A DNA stretch of 64,000 nt from Sorangium cellulosum (GCF_004135735.1 NZ_CP012670.1:8627501-8691500), one strand, 5' to 3'; counted from the first letter of the stretch, positions 17,166 through 26,275 are shown. Notes: generated by a model from the sequence alone, not told the origin. Translations and numbers: made by a program.

Positions 17166-17510
17166 TCAGCCGCGCGAGAGGCAGCTCCTCAGCGACTCGA
17201 GCTGGATGCTGCACTCCTCTTCGTACTGCGCGGGGTCGCACGTGTCCTCGGCGTGGTTGCGGCACTCGAGGTACGACTCGTACGCGTCGACGCAGCCCGC
17301 CTCCTCGGCGGCCTCCGTCTCCGCGTCGCAGGTCTCGAGGCAGCCCTCCTCGCCCCCGGACGCCCCGGGACACTCGGCGACGCGCTCGCAGAGCTCAGGG
17401 CACCCCTCCTCGCCATGACCGCTGCTGCAGCCCGCGCCGGAGAGGGCCAGCGCGCCGGAGAGGGCCAGCATGGCGAGCGCGCAGCGCGCCGTCGTTCGAA
17501 GCACCTTCAT
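17166..17510 (-). CDS. small Cys-rich lipoprotein
   Basis: A 114-residue predicted lipoprotein with a lipobox LSGAGC (Cys24) after a hydrophobic signal. The mature part is acidic and has about ten Cys in regular pairs (CPELC, CLETC, CVDAYESYLEC, CDPAQYEEEC, CSIQLESLRSC). That spacing suggests a compact disulphide-bonded helical domain, as in many myxobacterial extracytoplasmic proteins. The frame is open upstream to 17612, but ATG 17510 gives the signal peptide. No family is recognised and no function is proposed. It converges on the cytochrome c peroxidase gene. Confidence 0.8.
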   Translation of the reverse strand: MKVLRTTARCALAMLALSGALALSGAGCSSGHGEEGCPELCERVAECPGASGGEEGCLETCDAETEAAEEAGCVDAYESYLECRNHAEDTCDPAQYEEECSIQLESLRSCLSRG

Positions 17511-17589
17511 GGCGCCAGCGTACCATGGGAGCCGCGCCGAGCGCTCGAGCGCGGCGGCGGGGGCTCCGGGGCGCGCCCGGGAGCGCGGG

Positions 17590-18144
17590 TCAGGGCAGGA
17601 GCCGGGAGACAAGGCTCCATTTCGCCGAGCGGCCGGACTTCATGGCGAGTATCGTGGTCACGCCGATCACGCCCGCGGTGAGCACGATGTTGAGCGGGCC
17701 CATGACGTTCAGGACCCGCTGCAGCCTGGCGGCCTTGCCCGGCGTCCGCGGCGACGGCGCGTCGCCGCTGCGGACGGGCACGGCGAGGCCGGGGGCCTGC
17801 TCGCTCATCTCCCGTCCGCTCACCATGTTCACGACGCTCGTCGCGACGGTGGCGCCGAGCAGGACGTCCTTCAGCCGCACCAGGTTGCGGGTCTCCTCGT
17901 CGATCGATCGCCCCGAGATCAGCGCCCGCCCGAGGAACCACGTGAGCGCGGCGGTGCCGAGCGAGATCGCGTTGACGACGTTGTACCGCTGCCAGGCCTC
18001 GGCGAGCACCTTGCCGCGCTCGTCCTCGGAATGGATATCCTTGACCGCCCGGTGCAATGCCAGCCTCCCGAAGAGCGGGCCGCCGAACCCCGCGGCCAGA
18101 CCGAGCTCATGTAGTACCCATGCAGACGTGGAGAGAGTAGCCAT
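17590..18144 (-). CDS. multi-pass membrane protein of unknown function
   Basis: A 184-residue protein with about four membrane helices: residues 8-30, 55-72, 88-108 and 148-167. Charged patches between them include HRAVKDIHSEDERGKVL and GREMSEQAP. The last residues are basic (KSGRSAKWSLVSRLLP), consistent with a cytoplasmic C-terminus. I recognise no family. ATG 18144 is chosen because the long upstream extension of the frame has no coding character. It lies 79 bp downstream of the start of the Cys-rich lipoprotein region on the same strand and is divergent from the glycosyltransferase gene. Confidence 0.8.
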   Translation of the reverse strand: MATLSTSAWVLHELGLAAGFGGPLFGRLALHRAVKDIHSEDERGKVLAEAWQRYNVVNAISLGTAALTWFLGRALISGRSIDEETRNLVRLKDVLLGATVATSVVNMVSGREMSEQAPGLAVPVRSGDAPSPRTPGKAARLQRVLNVMGPLNIVLTAGVIGVTTILAMKSGRSAKWSLVSRLLP

Positions 18145-18484
18145 GTTGTCGCACCTCGCGGCGACGCCCCAAGCAAGATCGTGCCCAGCGCCGGGCCGGG
18201 CGCCGTGATGCAGGCCGTCGCAGCCACGCCGGCTCGACGAGGGCGATGGCCTCGGACGCGCGCCCTCGCCTGGTGTGACCGCGGCCCGCGTCGTGCCTGT
18301 CGCGCCCGCGGAGCCCGCAGAGCCCGTGGAGCCCGCAGACCGGACCACGGCGTGCGCGACCAGGATACGCGAGGGAGTGGAGCACCATGGAACAGAACGG
18401 CGCAGCGAGGCGCGCCGGGCTGGCGGGGCCATCCGGCGCCTGGATCGGACGCGCGCGCTCCGCGCGGCTCGTGTCGTGACCGCC
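18145..18484. other. divergent intergenic region, 340 bp
   Basis: This spacer separates the unknown membrane protein and the GT87 glycosyltransferase. A short imperfect repeat GGAGCCCGCAGAGCCCGTGG lies near 18307-18340. I see no RNA gene, promoter or protein-coding frame that I can support. Confidence 0.4.
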
Positions 18485-19867
18485 ATGCGCGCCGCCCCGA
18501 GGGCGCGGGCCTCGAACGAGCTCCTGGGCTACCTCGCGGTCTTCACGATCTCCACGGGCGCTGCCCTGCTGTGCGTCCTCGATATCGTCCTGAAGCAGCC
18601 GGTCGCGGTCGATTTCAGGTCGTTCTATACCGCCTTCCTCGCGGCCAGCCGGGGCCTGGACGTCTATGACGTCGAGGTCCTCGCGGCGATCGCCTCGGAG
18701 ATGCGCCTCCCCGAGGGGCCGACGTTTCCCTATCTGTATCCGCCGTTCCTCGCCTACGCGTTTCAATGGCTCGCCCGCCTGCGCCCGGAGGTCGCCCAGG
18801 CGGTCTGGTCGAGCGCGGCCGTGGTGAGCTTCGGTGTCGCCGCGACGCTCGCCGTCGCGGCCATCCGCCGCGCGTCGCGGGGCTCGCCCGGCGCCGACCG
18901 CGCGCCCGCGGTCCCCGCCGCCCTGATCGCGCATGTCGCGCTCCTCGCGTGGGCGCTCAACCTCCGCCACAACCTGGCGATGGGGCAGGTCAACCCCCTG
19001 GTCCTCGCGTTCCTCTGCGCCGCGCTCGCGCTGTCCCTCTCCGGCAAGGACGCCCTCGCGGGGCTCGCCCTCGCCGTCGCCGCGGGGATCAAGATCACGC
19101 CCGTCCTGCTCGCGATCCCGTGGGTCCTGGAGCGGCGCCGCCGCGCGCTCGCGGGGCTCGCCGCCGGGCTCGGCGCGCTCGCCCTCATCAGCCTGCCGCT
19201 CGGCGCCGCGCCGGCGTGGCTCGAGTTCTCGCGCCGGCTGCCGCGCATGTCGCACGGCGACACGATACCGGGGCTCTTCAACCCGGGCACGACGCCGAAC
19301 TTCTCGCTCGCCGGCTTCTACACGCGGCTCTTCGCGTCGAACATCGCCGCCGTGAAGGTCGCGTCGGTGATCACCGTCCTGCTCCTCCTCGGCGGCGCGC
19401 TCGCGCTGGGCGGCCGCGCCGCGTCGCCGTCCTGCTCGCTGCGGCGGCTCCTGCCGCTGCTCGTCACCATGGTCGTGGCGAGCCCGTTCACCTACGTGCA
19501 CCACGTGCTCTACGTCTTCCCCGCCGCGCTCTTCGCGCTCGATCGCGCGACCGAGAAGGAGCGACGGGCCGAGGTGGGCGTGATCCTCGGCCTGCTCTCG
19601 CTCGCCACCATCGATTTTCCGTACGTCTATGAGCGATTCAAGGCGCCCCTGCCGCCGCTCCTGCTCTCGGTGAACCTGTATGTGCTGCTCGCGCTCTACG
19701 CGCTCGGCATGCGCATGCTCTGGCGCGAGGCAGGGGCCGCGCCCGGAGCGCTCGCGCCGGCCGGCGGCGGCGAGGCGCACGGCCGGCCAGCCCGCGGCGC
19801 CGCCGCGCAGCGCTCATCGCCCGGGGAGGAGCGAGCGGCGCGGCGCCCCGCTCACGTCGAGAGGTGA
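18485..19867 (+). CDS. GT87 family (DUF2029) polyprenol-phosphate-dependent glycosyltransferase
   Basis: A 460-residue integral membrane protein with about ten helices, resembling the GT87/DUF2029 family of mannosyl- and arabinosyl-transferases that use polyprenyl-phosphate sugars on the outer face of the inner membrane. The family-type first-loop motif VDFRSFYTA (near residue 42) carries the likely catalytic Asp, and YLYPPFLAY follows near 82. Further features are NLRHNLAMGQVNPLV, a charged ERRRRALAG loop and a basic, disordered C-terminal tail of about 50 residues. ATG 18485 is used because upstream sequence in frame is Arg/Ala-rich and non-hydrophobic. The 3' end overlaps the convergent ferritin-like gene by 16 bp. 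The acceptor cannot be deduced from the context. Confidence 0.88.
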   Translation: MRAAPRARASNELLGYLAVFTISTGAALLCVLDIVLKQPVAVDFRSFYTAFLAASRGLDVYDVEVLAAIASEMRLPEGPTFPYLYPPFLAYAFQWLARLRPEVAQAVWSSAAVVSFGVAATLAVAAIRRASRGSPGADRAPAVPAALIAHVALLAWALNLRHNLAMGQVNPLVLAFLCAALALSLSGKDALAGLALAVAAGIKITPVLLAIPWVLERRRRALAGLAAGLGALALISLPLGAAPAWLEFSRRLPRMSHGDTIPGLFNPGTTPNFSLAGFYTRLFASNIAAVKVASVITVLLLLGGALALGGRAASPSCSLRRLLPLLVTMVVASPFTYVHHVLYVFPAALFALDRATEKERRAEVGVILGLLSLATIDFPYVYERFKAPLPPLLLSVNLYVLLALYALGMRMLWREAGAAPGALAPAGGGEAHGRPARGAAAQRSSPGEERAARRPAHVER

Positions 19868-21099
19868 TCCGCGCCGGCGCCGACGAGGCCCCTCCCGGAG
19901 GTGCCGCTGCGCTCGCCTTCGGTGGGTGAAGGGCGCGAGGCCAGGAGCGCTGCGGCGGCGGGGCGGATCACGCCGGCGACGGCCCGCTGCCGGAGCCGCT
20001 GGAGCTCGCTCCGGGGGAGGAACCCGTGGGCGGACGACGGGAGATCGCCGCCCGAGCCGGCCGGCGGGAGGGCGCACGCCAGCTCGAGCGAGCGCGCGAA
20101 GGTCTCGGCGACGCGATCGCGCAGGGCCGGGCCGCCCGAGGCGAGGGCCCAGCGGACGAAGGCCCACGCGAGCTCCGCATGGCGCGCCTCGTCCCGGGCA
20201 ATCGACTGGAGCGCCATGCGCAGCGCCGGCAGCTCCGCCGCCTGGGCCTCGACCTGGGCCTCGATGGCCGAGAGGGTCTCCCCCACGCACCCCTCGACGA
20301 CGGTGGCGAGGGTGAGCGCCTCGAGCGAGTCGACACCGTCGAGCGCGCCGTGCAGGGGCAGCGGGCCCACGCCGACCGGCTCACCCGCGTAGGTCGAGGC
20401 GATCGCCAGCGCGAGGCGAGCGTGCCTCACCTCGTCGGCGGCCGCGCGGTGCGCCGCCTCGAGCAGCTGGGGCGGCGCGCCCTGCGCCATGAGCCCGAGC
20501 GCGAAGCGGCCGAAGGACGCCACGGAGGCGTGTTCGTTCCGGCCGCGCTCGGCCCAGCGCGCGGCGAGCGCCCGGCGCTCGGCGGGCGGGAGCGCGCTCA
20601 GGTCGGCGCCCGCGAGCGCGCGCTCGAAGCGCCGCCACGCGGACTGCGACCAGGCGCTCGGGGCGCGCTCGAGCGGCGCGAGGCGCGGCTCGCCCCCGAT
20701 CAGGAGCGGGCGGCCCTCGCAGCCGATGGAGCCCACGAGGTAGCAGCAGCTCGCCGGATCCGAGGCCGCGCGGTTCGCGTAGGGGCCCTGAGGCTCCTCG
20801 CAGCGGCATATTCCCGAGCCGCCGGGCGGCAGATCCGAGAGGTGCGGCTCAGCCTCGGACGCCTCCGGACAGGCGCCGTCGACGGGCGCAGCGCAGTACA
20901 CCTCGAAGCAGCACTGGCCGAAATAAAGACCGTCGTTGTAATCCGGCCCGACGCAGGTCGGATCGGGATAGGGATCGAGCGAGGTCGTGAGATCGCCCGA
21001 GCTGGAGCCGGCGTCGATCTGCGGACCGCAGCCAGAGGCCAGGGCGAGGCTCGCGCCCCACTGGGAGGCGACCAGGATACGGAGCAAGAAGGTGCGCAT
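19852..21099 (-). CDS. ferritin-like lipoprotein with Cys-rich head
   Basis: A 415-residue predicted lipoprotein (lipobox ALASGC, Cys24). Residues 45-130 hold about fourteen Cys, including two CC pairs (GQCCFEVYC, SCCYLVGS). Residues 175-320 form a four-helix ferritin-like domain with the diiron-type pattern E189-H190 (NEHASVASF), E223/H226 (DEVRHARLA), E269/E274 (EGCVGETL) and E304/H307 (DEARHAELA). Ferritin-like diiron proteins act as oxidases, oxygenases or iron stores. A version tethered outside the cytoplasm is unusual. The C-terminal 95 residues are Ala/Pro/Ser-rich. The substrate is unknown. The gene is convergent with the GT87 gene and overlaps it by 16 bp. Confidence 0.87.
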   Translation of the reverse strand: MRTFLLRILVASQWGASLALASGCGPQIDAGSSSGDLTTSLDPYPDPTCVGPDYNDGLYFGQCCFEVYCAAPVDGACPEASEAEPHLSDLPPGGSGICRCEEPQGPYANRAASDPASCCYLVGSIGCEGRPLLIGGEPRLAPLERAPSAWSQSAWRRFERALAGADLSALPPAERRALAARWAERGRNEHASVASFGRFALGLMAQGAPPQLLEAAHRAAADEVRHARLALAIASTYAGEPVGVGPLPLHGALDGVDSLEALTLATVVEGCVGETLSAIEAQVEAQAAELPALRMALQSIARDEARHAELAWAFVRWALASGGPALRDRVAETFARSLELACALPPAGSGGDLPSSAHGFLPRSELQRLRQRAVAGVIRPAAAALLASRPSPTEGERSGTSGRGLVGAGADHLST

Positions 21100-21274
21100 C
21101 CGGCGGGAGAGAGCAAAGCACGTACCGAGAGGACACGGGCGCTTCTGGCGTCAAGGCCCTCTCACCGTGCCAGCCTGTGCCAGCGCTCCGGCGATCTCCG
21201 CCATGCACGAGCGCCCGAGAGCAGCACGCCGCCCCCCTGGCGCCGCCGCGCGGGCACGGTCACGGTGAGGCGGT

Positions 21275-21736
21275 ATGCGGCTCGTGCTCGACAGCTCCGT
21301 GCTCATCGCCGCCATGAGGCCCGCCGAGCCCGGGCACCCGAGCGCGTCCGCGTTCCTCGAGCGCCTGCGCGCGGCCGTGGCCTCGGGCGCGGCGCGCGCG
21401 CTCGCCCCGCCCGAGCTGTGGCTGGAGGTGCACGTGGCCGAGCAGCGGCTCCTCCTGTCGCGGCGCGGCGCGCCCGCGGCCAGGGGCACGAGCGCGCTCG
21501 GCGACCTCGCGGTCGAGCTGGTCGCGCCCGCGGACGAGCGCGCCATCGCGGAGTTCCTCGGGCTGCTCACGAGGCGCATGCGGGGGCGCAGGCCGTTCGC
21601 GAACGCCACCGATCTCGTGTACCTGTGGGCGGCCCACCGCGCGGACGCGACCGTGGTGACGCTCGATGAAGGGCTCGTCAGGTACCACGGCGTCGTCTGC
21701 GACGTGACGCGGCCGCAGCACGTCCGGTTCGGGTGA
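21275..21736 (+). CDS. PIN-domain protein (VapC-like), no visible antitoxin
   Basis: A 153-residue PIN-fold protein. The four acidic residues expected for the metal-dependent RNase site are visible: Asp6 (VLDSSVL), Glu51 (LWLEVH), Asp113 (NATDLVYLWAA) and Asp131 (TVVTLDEGL). The length matches VapC toxins (about 130-150). VapC toxins are normally preceded by a small DNA-binding antitoxin gene. The 175 bp upstream contain no such frame, and the next gene downstream is a surface protein. It is therefore either an orphan PIN RNase or a toxin with a distant partner. GAGG lies just upstream of ATG 21275. Confidence 0.82.
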   Translation: MRLVLDSSVLIAAMRPAEPGHPSASAFLERLRAAVASGAARALAPPELWLEVHVAEQRLLLSRRGAPAARGTSALGDLAVELVAPADERAIAEFLGLLTRRMRGRRPFANATDLVYLWAAHRADATVVTLDEGLVRYHGVVCDVTRPQHVRFG

Positions 21737-21920
21737 CGCGGCGCCCCCGGGCGGCACAGGGCGCGCGGACCTGGTGGCGCCGAGCACCGCCGACTGACGG
21801 TCTCGGCGCAATGTTACGCTGGACGCGGTCGCGCTTGTCGGGTCGAGCGGGCGCGACTATTCCTGAGCGGTGCAGCGGAGCGCGCGAACGCTCGCAGAAC
21901 CGAGCTCCGCGCCGAGGCGT

Positions 21921-23276
21921 ATGCGGACAACATCGCTCTTTTCGCCCGTCCCGGCGGTGAGCCTCGCCCTGCTGGCGATGCTGGCCGCGCCCGAGGCCCA
22001 CGCGCGCCGCAACGGGATGGCGGTGGACGGGTGCAACGGCTGCCACAACGGCGGCGCGGAGCCGGATATCACCATCGACCTCAACCCCGCTCGCCCCGCG
22101 CCCGGCGAGGCGGTGACGGTGCGGGTGCTCATCGAGGCCGTGAACGGCGGTGTCGGGGGGCTCTACCTCCGCGCCGAGACAGGCCAGCTCGCGACGATCA
22201 ACGGTCAGGGCACGAGGCTGATCGACGCGCACCAGCTCGTGCACGACGCGCCGAAGCGGGCGAGCGGCGGCGCCGTCAGCTTCGAGGCGCGGTGGATCGC
22301 GCCGGCCACGCCGGGCGGGGCGGTCCTCAAGGTGTGGGGCCTCTCGGCCAACGGCGACGGCGGCTCGCGCGGAGACGGCCCGTCGGCCGCCCAGCTCACG
22401 TTCGCGTTCGGGTGTGACGGGACCACCTATTATCTGGACCGCGACGGAGACGGACACGGCGACTCCACCACGACCACGCTCGCTTGCAGCCAGCCGCCCG
22501 AGTACGCGGCCCAAGGCGGCGACTGCGACGACTACAGGGGCCATGTCCACCCCGGCGCCGACGAGGTCTGCAACGAGATCGACGACGACTGCGACGGACA
22601 GGTCGACGAGGAGCTCGAGGTGACCACGCACTACGAGGACTCCGACGGCGACGGGTACGGGTCGTTCTTCGGCGCGACGGTCATGGCAAAGTGCCCCCCC
22701 GACGGGTTCGCGCCGAGCGCGAACGACTGCGACGACAGGGCCCCGCGCGTCCATCCGGACGCGGACGAGACATGCAATCTGATCGACGACGACTGCGACG
22801 GGCGCGCGGACGAGGGCGTGCGCCCGGTGTGCGGGATCGGGCTCTGCGCGCGCGAGGCCTCCACGTGCGACCCTGCTTCCTGCGTGCCCGGCGAGCCGAG
22901 CGCCGAGGTGTGCAACGCCCTCGACGACGACTGCGACGGCGAGATCGATGAGGACGCCGACGTCTGCGCGCCCGGTCAGGTCTGCAGCGACGGCCGCTGC
23001 GTCGGTGAGGGCACCGCTCCCCCGGTGACGACCTCGGCGAGCTCGGGCGCGTCGGTGAGCACCGGCACCGCGGGCAGCGCCGGGGCCGCGGGCTCGGGCG
23101 GCGGTGCGCCGGCGCCCGGGACCCCTCCGGAGCCGGGCGGGTCTCACGGCGGCGGCTGCGCCGTCGATCCCGAGGGCGCGTCGCCGTGGCCGCTGCTCGC
23201 CTTGCTCTCGCCGCTCGCCCTCGCCGCGCGACGCCGCTCCCGGAGAGCGGGCGCCTTGCGGACCCCGCGCCCCTGA
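21921..23276 (+). CDS. MopE-like CDG-repeat surface protein with one haem c motif and MYXO-CTERM-like tail
   Basis: A 451-residue exported protein. After the signal peptide (ending in PEAHA) comes DGCNGCHNGG, a single CxxCH haem c attachment site, then a beta-rich domain of about 140 residues that resembles choice-of-anchor or reeler-like domains. Next are repeated Asp/Cys units: DRDGDGHGD, GDCDDYRGHVHPGADEVCNEIDDDCDGQVDEE, then two further DDDCDG units. These resemble the putative metal-binding motif of MopE-type proteins. A Ser/Gly/Pro linker leads to GGGC, a hydrophobic helix (WPLLALLSPLALAA) and RRRSRRA, the MYXO-CTERM sorting pattern. The protein is therefore probably processed and presented on the surface. 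ATG 21921 is chosen over ATG 21870 because it directly precedes the signal peptide. Confidence 0.9.
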   Translation: MRTTSLFSPVPAVSLALLAMLAAPEAHARRNGMAVDGCNGCHNGGAEPDITIDLNPARPAPGEAVTVRVLIEAVNGGVGGLYLRAETGQLATINGQGTRLIDAHQLVHDAPKRASGGAVSFEARWIAPATPGGAVLKVWGLSANGDGGSRGDGPSAAQLTFAFGCDGTTYYLDRDGDGHGDSTTTTLACSQPPEYAAQGGDCDDYRGHVHPGADEVCNEIDDDCDGQVDEELEVTTHYEDSDGDGYGSFFGATVMAKCPPDGFAPSANDCDDRAPRVHPDADETCNLIDDDCDGRADEGVRPVCGIGLCAREASTCDPASCVPGEPSAEVCNALDDDCDGEIDEDADVCAPGQVCSDGRCVGEGTAPPVTTSASSGASVSTGTAGSAGAAGSGGGAPAPGTPPEPGGSHGGGCAVDPEGASPWPLLALLSPLALAARRRSRRAGALRTPRP

Positions 23277-23290
23277 TCCTGAATGGGGGC

Positions 23291-24475
23291 ATGCTCTACC
23301 GCCGTTTCGGTCGTACCGAGATCAAGATGCCGGTCCTCTCGTGTGGAGGCATGCGCTACCAGCACGCCTGGACCGACAAGGACGACATCCCCGCCGAGAG
23401 CCAGCGCAACTTAGAGGCGTGCGTCGCCCGGGCGCTCGAGCTCGGAATCAACCACATCGAGACCGCGCGGGGATATGGCACGAGCGAAGAGCAGCTCGGT
23501 CGTATCCTGCCGAAGCTCCCGCGCGAGCGGATCATCGTCCAGACGAAGGTCAGCCCGGACGCGGATCCCAGGAAGTTCCTCGAGACGTTCGAGCGCTCGA
23601 TGGAGCGCCTTCGCCTCGACCACGTCGACCTGTTCGCGATCCACGGCGTGAACGACGCGACGCGCCTCGAGTGGTCCGTCCGCAAAGGGGGCTGCCTCGA
23701 CGCCGCGCTCGAGCTGAAGCGGCAGGGCCGGGTGCGCGCGGTGGGGTTCTCGACGCACGGGCCGCTCCGCGTGATCCTGGCCATGATCGAGGACGGCCGC
23801 TTCGATTACGTCAACCTGCACTGGTATTACGTGAACCAGCTCGCCTGGCCGGCCATCCAGGCCGCCACCGCGCGCGACATGGGGGTCTTCATCATCAGCC
23901 CCACCGACAAGGGCGGGAGGCTCCACGAGCCGAGCGACAAGCTCGCTCGCCTGTGCGCGCCGCTCTCGCCGATCGTGTTCAACGACCTGTTCTGCCTCGC
24001 GCGCCCGGAGGTGCACACGATCAGCATCGGGGCGGCGCGCCCGTCCGACTTCGACGAGCACATGAAGGTCCTGCCGCTCCTCGCCGATGAGCGCGCCGCG
24101 CGGGGCGCGCTCGAGCCGATCGTGCGCAGGCTCGACGAGGAGCTCGGGCGCGTGCTCGGCCGCGAGTGGCTCGAGACGTGGCAAGTCGGCCTGCCCGAGT
24201 GGGAGTCCGTCCCCGGGCACGTCAATGTCCGGGAGATCCTGCGGCTGTACAACCTCGCCAGGGCGCTCGACATGACCGCCTACGGCAAGGCGCGATACAA
24301 CCTCCTCGGCAACGGCGATCACTGGTTCCCCGGAAACCGCGCCGATCGGGTGCAGGAGCTCGATCTCGCGGGCGTCCTCGCGCAAGCGCCGCAGCGCCAC
24401 CGCATCCCCGGCGTGCTCGCGGAGGCGCACGCGCTGCTCGCGGGCGAGGAGGTGAGGCGCCTCGGCAAGCACTGA
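23291..24475 (+). CDS. aldo/keto reductase family oxidoreductase
   Basis: A 394-residue NAD(P)H-dependent oxidoreductase of the aldo/keto reductase superfamily. The barrel starts with MLYRRFGRTEIKMPVLSCGG, followed by INHIETARGYG, where the family's Asp-Tyr pair reads ETARGYG. The strand motifs DHVDLFAIHG, VRAVGFSTHG and FDYVNLHWYYVNQ are typical, as is GVFIISPTDKGG. The C-terminal 110 residues extend past the usual barrel and contain ALDMTAYGKARYNL; longer members of this group often have such an extension, sometimes with Fe-S cysteines, but no CxxC cluster motif is seen here. ATG 23291 is preceded by GGGGGC. The gene follows the MopE-like gene by 14 bp, so they may be co-transcribed. Confidence 0.9.
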   Translation: MLYRRFGRTEIKMPVLSCGGMRYQHAWTDKDDIPAESQRNLEACVARALELGINHIETARGYGTSEEQLGRILPKLPRERIIVQTKVSPDADPRKFLETFERSMERLRLDHVDLFAIHGVNDATRLEWSVRKGGCLDAALELKRQGRVRAVGFSTHGPLRVILAMIEDGRFDYVNLHWYYVNQLAWPAIQAATARDMGVFIISPTDKGGRLHEPSDKLARLCAPLSPIVFNDLFCLARPEVHTISIGAARPSDFDEHMKVLPLLADERAARGALEPIVRRLDEELGRVLGREWLETWQVGLPEWESVPGHVNVREILRLYNLARALDMTAYGKARYNLLGNGDHWFPGNRADRVQELDLAGVLAQAPQRHRIPGVLAEAHALLAGEEVRRLGKH

Positions 24476-24515
24476 GAGCGCCTCGGGCGCCTCGGCAAGC
24501 ACCGAGAGCGCCTCG
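24456..24515. repeat. 30-bp tandem duplication over the reductase stop codon
   Basis: A 30-bp unit (GGCGCCTCGGCAAGCACTGA and ten more bases) occurs at 24456-24485 and again at 24486-24515, with the start of a third copy. The first copy contains the TGA stop of the reductase; in the second copy that triplet is CGA. Confidence 0.9.
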
Positions 24516-24562
24516 GGCGCTTTCGAGCGGCGCGGCGGGGCGCTATGTACGGGGCCGCACCC

Positions 24563-26102
24563 ATGCCCATCCCCTCACGCCTCGCCTCCGAGCACGTCGC
24601 GACCTCGTATCCCCTCACCCCGCTCTCCTGGGAGGTCGGGTTCACCGCGGATCCCGCCGTCCCCCCCGCGGAGCTCGTCCCCGCCGAGGTCCCGGGCGCG
24701 GTGCAGCGAACAAGCCGCCCGTGAGCTACGGGTGGGACTGGCACCCACGGCTCATCCCGTGCGGGATCTGGCAGGAGACCGGCGTTCAGCTCCGCCCGGC
24801 GTGCCACTTCCGCGCGGTGGATTTCCGTTATCGCCTGTCCGACGACCTGACCACGGCCGACCTCGACGTGCGGATCGAGACGAGCGACCCCGCCGCGGCG
24901 CGCGCCTCCTGGCGGCTCCTGGACCCCGACGGGGAGGAGGTCGTGTCGAGCGCCACGCCGGAGGCGCGGCTCACGGGCGTCCGGCTCTGGTGGCCGAGCG
25001 GCGAGGGCGAGCCGGCGCTGTACACGCTCGAGGTGCTGCTCGGCGGCGAGCGCGCGCACACGCGCAAGGTGGGCTTTCGCCGGGTGCGGCTCGTGATGCA
25101 CGAGGGCGCGTGGGACGAGCCGGCGCGGTTCCCGAAGAGCCGGAGCCTGCCGCCGGTGACGCTCGAGGTCAACGGCCGGATGATCTTCGCGCGCGGGTCG
25201 AACTGGGTTTGCCCGGAGATCTTCCCCGGCGTCATCGACGAGGGCGTGTATCGCCCGCTGCTCGAGCTCGCGCGCGACGCGCACTTCAACCTGCTCCGCA
25301 CCTGGGGCGGCGCGATCGTCAACAAGGAGGCGTTCTACGCGATCTGCGACGAGCTCGGGCTCATGGTCTGGACCGAGTTCCACCTCGCGTGCAACCTGTA
25401 CGAGGGGGAGCCGAACTACCTCCGCGTCCTGGAGCAGGAGGCGGAGAGCATCATCCGGCGCGTGCGGCAGCACCCGTCCCTCGCGCTCTGGTGCGGGGGC
25501 AACGAGCTCTTCAACGTCTGGTCCGGCATGACCGATCAGTCGTTGCCGCTGCGCCTGCTCAACAAGATGACCTACGAGCTCGATCGGGACACGCCGTTCA
25601 TCCCGACGGCGCCGCTCGACGGCATGGGGCACGGCGACTACCGCTTTCGCGACGAGCGCGGCCGGGAGCCCCCACCAGATCTTCGCGTCGGCGAGCAACA
25701 CGGCCTATTCCGAGTTCGGCTGCCCCGGCCCCTCGGACGTGGACTACCTGAAGACGTTCATCCCCGAGGCCGAGCTCTTCCCGCCGCGGAGGGGCACGGC
25801 GTGGGAGGCGCACCACGGCTTCAGCGCCTGGAACATGGATCCGGGGAGCTGGCTGTGTCAGGCCACCATCGAGCACTACTTCGGCCCGGCGCGCTCGCTC
25901 GAGGAGCTCGTGGAGCGAGGGCAGCTCCTCCAGGGCGAGGGCTACAAGTTCATTCGTGCTCCCGAGGTTCGAGGGGAGCACCTTCCGGCTCGAGCTCCGC
26001 GTGGAGGGCCGCGCGGCGCTCGATTCGAGCTACACGTTCGCTTACGCGGACGTGGCCGAGCGGCGAAAGCCGGCGCCCGGCGAGCGGTTCCTGAACGGGT
26101 GA
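24563..26102 (+). pseudogene. decayed beta-mannosidase-like (GH2) gene
   Basis: Pieces of one glycoside hydrolase family 2 beta-mannosidase lie in order but in different frames. The N-terminal piece runs from ATG 24563 (TPLSWEVGFTADP, VPAEVPGAVQ) to a TGA at about 24722. Roughly 100 residues of the sugar-binding domain are missing. The main piece starts SYGWDWHPRLIPCGIWQ, includes RGSNWVCPEIFPG, HFNLLRTWGGAI, WTEFHLACNLY and ALWCGGNELFNVW with the acid/base-type NE pair, and runs to about 25670. There the frame shifts to HQIFASANTAYSEFGCPGPSD and AWNMDPGSWLCQATIEHYFG, ending near GEGYKF. A second shift and a large deletion lead to the last piece (FRLELRVEG to TGA 26102). With these lesions no full enzyme can be made. 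GH2 mannosidases cleave terminal beta-mannose from glycans. Confidence 0.87.
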
Positions 26103-26143
26103 GCGCGGCGCGCGGCCGCGGCGCCGTCAGGGCGCTCGAAGGA

Positions 26144-26216
26144 GGGGACGCCCCCGGGCGTCCCGGCCAGCGTCCGGGGATGCCCCCGGGCGTCCCGGCC
26201 AGCGTCCGGGGACGCC
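26144..26216. repeat. 32-bp tandem repeat, just over two copies
   Basis: The 32-bp unit beginning GGGGACGCCCCCGGGCGTCC occurs at 26144-26175 and 26176-26207, differing at one base, and the first nine bases recur at 26208-26216. Each unit contains a short inverted repeat (CGCCCCCGGGCG), so it may act as a stem-loop downstream of the pseudogene and the convergent GFA gene. Confidence 0.85.
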
Positions 26217-26275
26217 GGCGCTCCCGCCGCGCCCGCCCTCGTGGCGCAGCGAAGGGCCGGGCCGGCCCCGCGATA

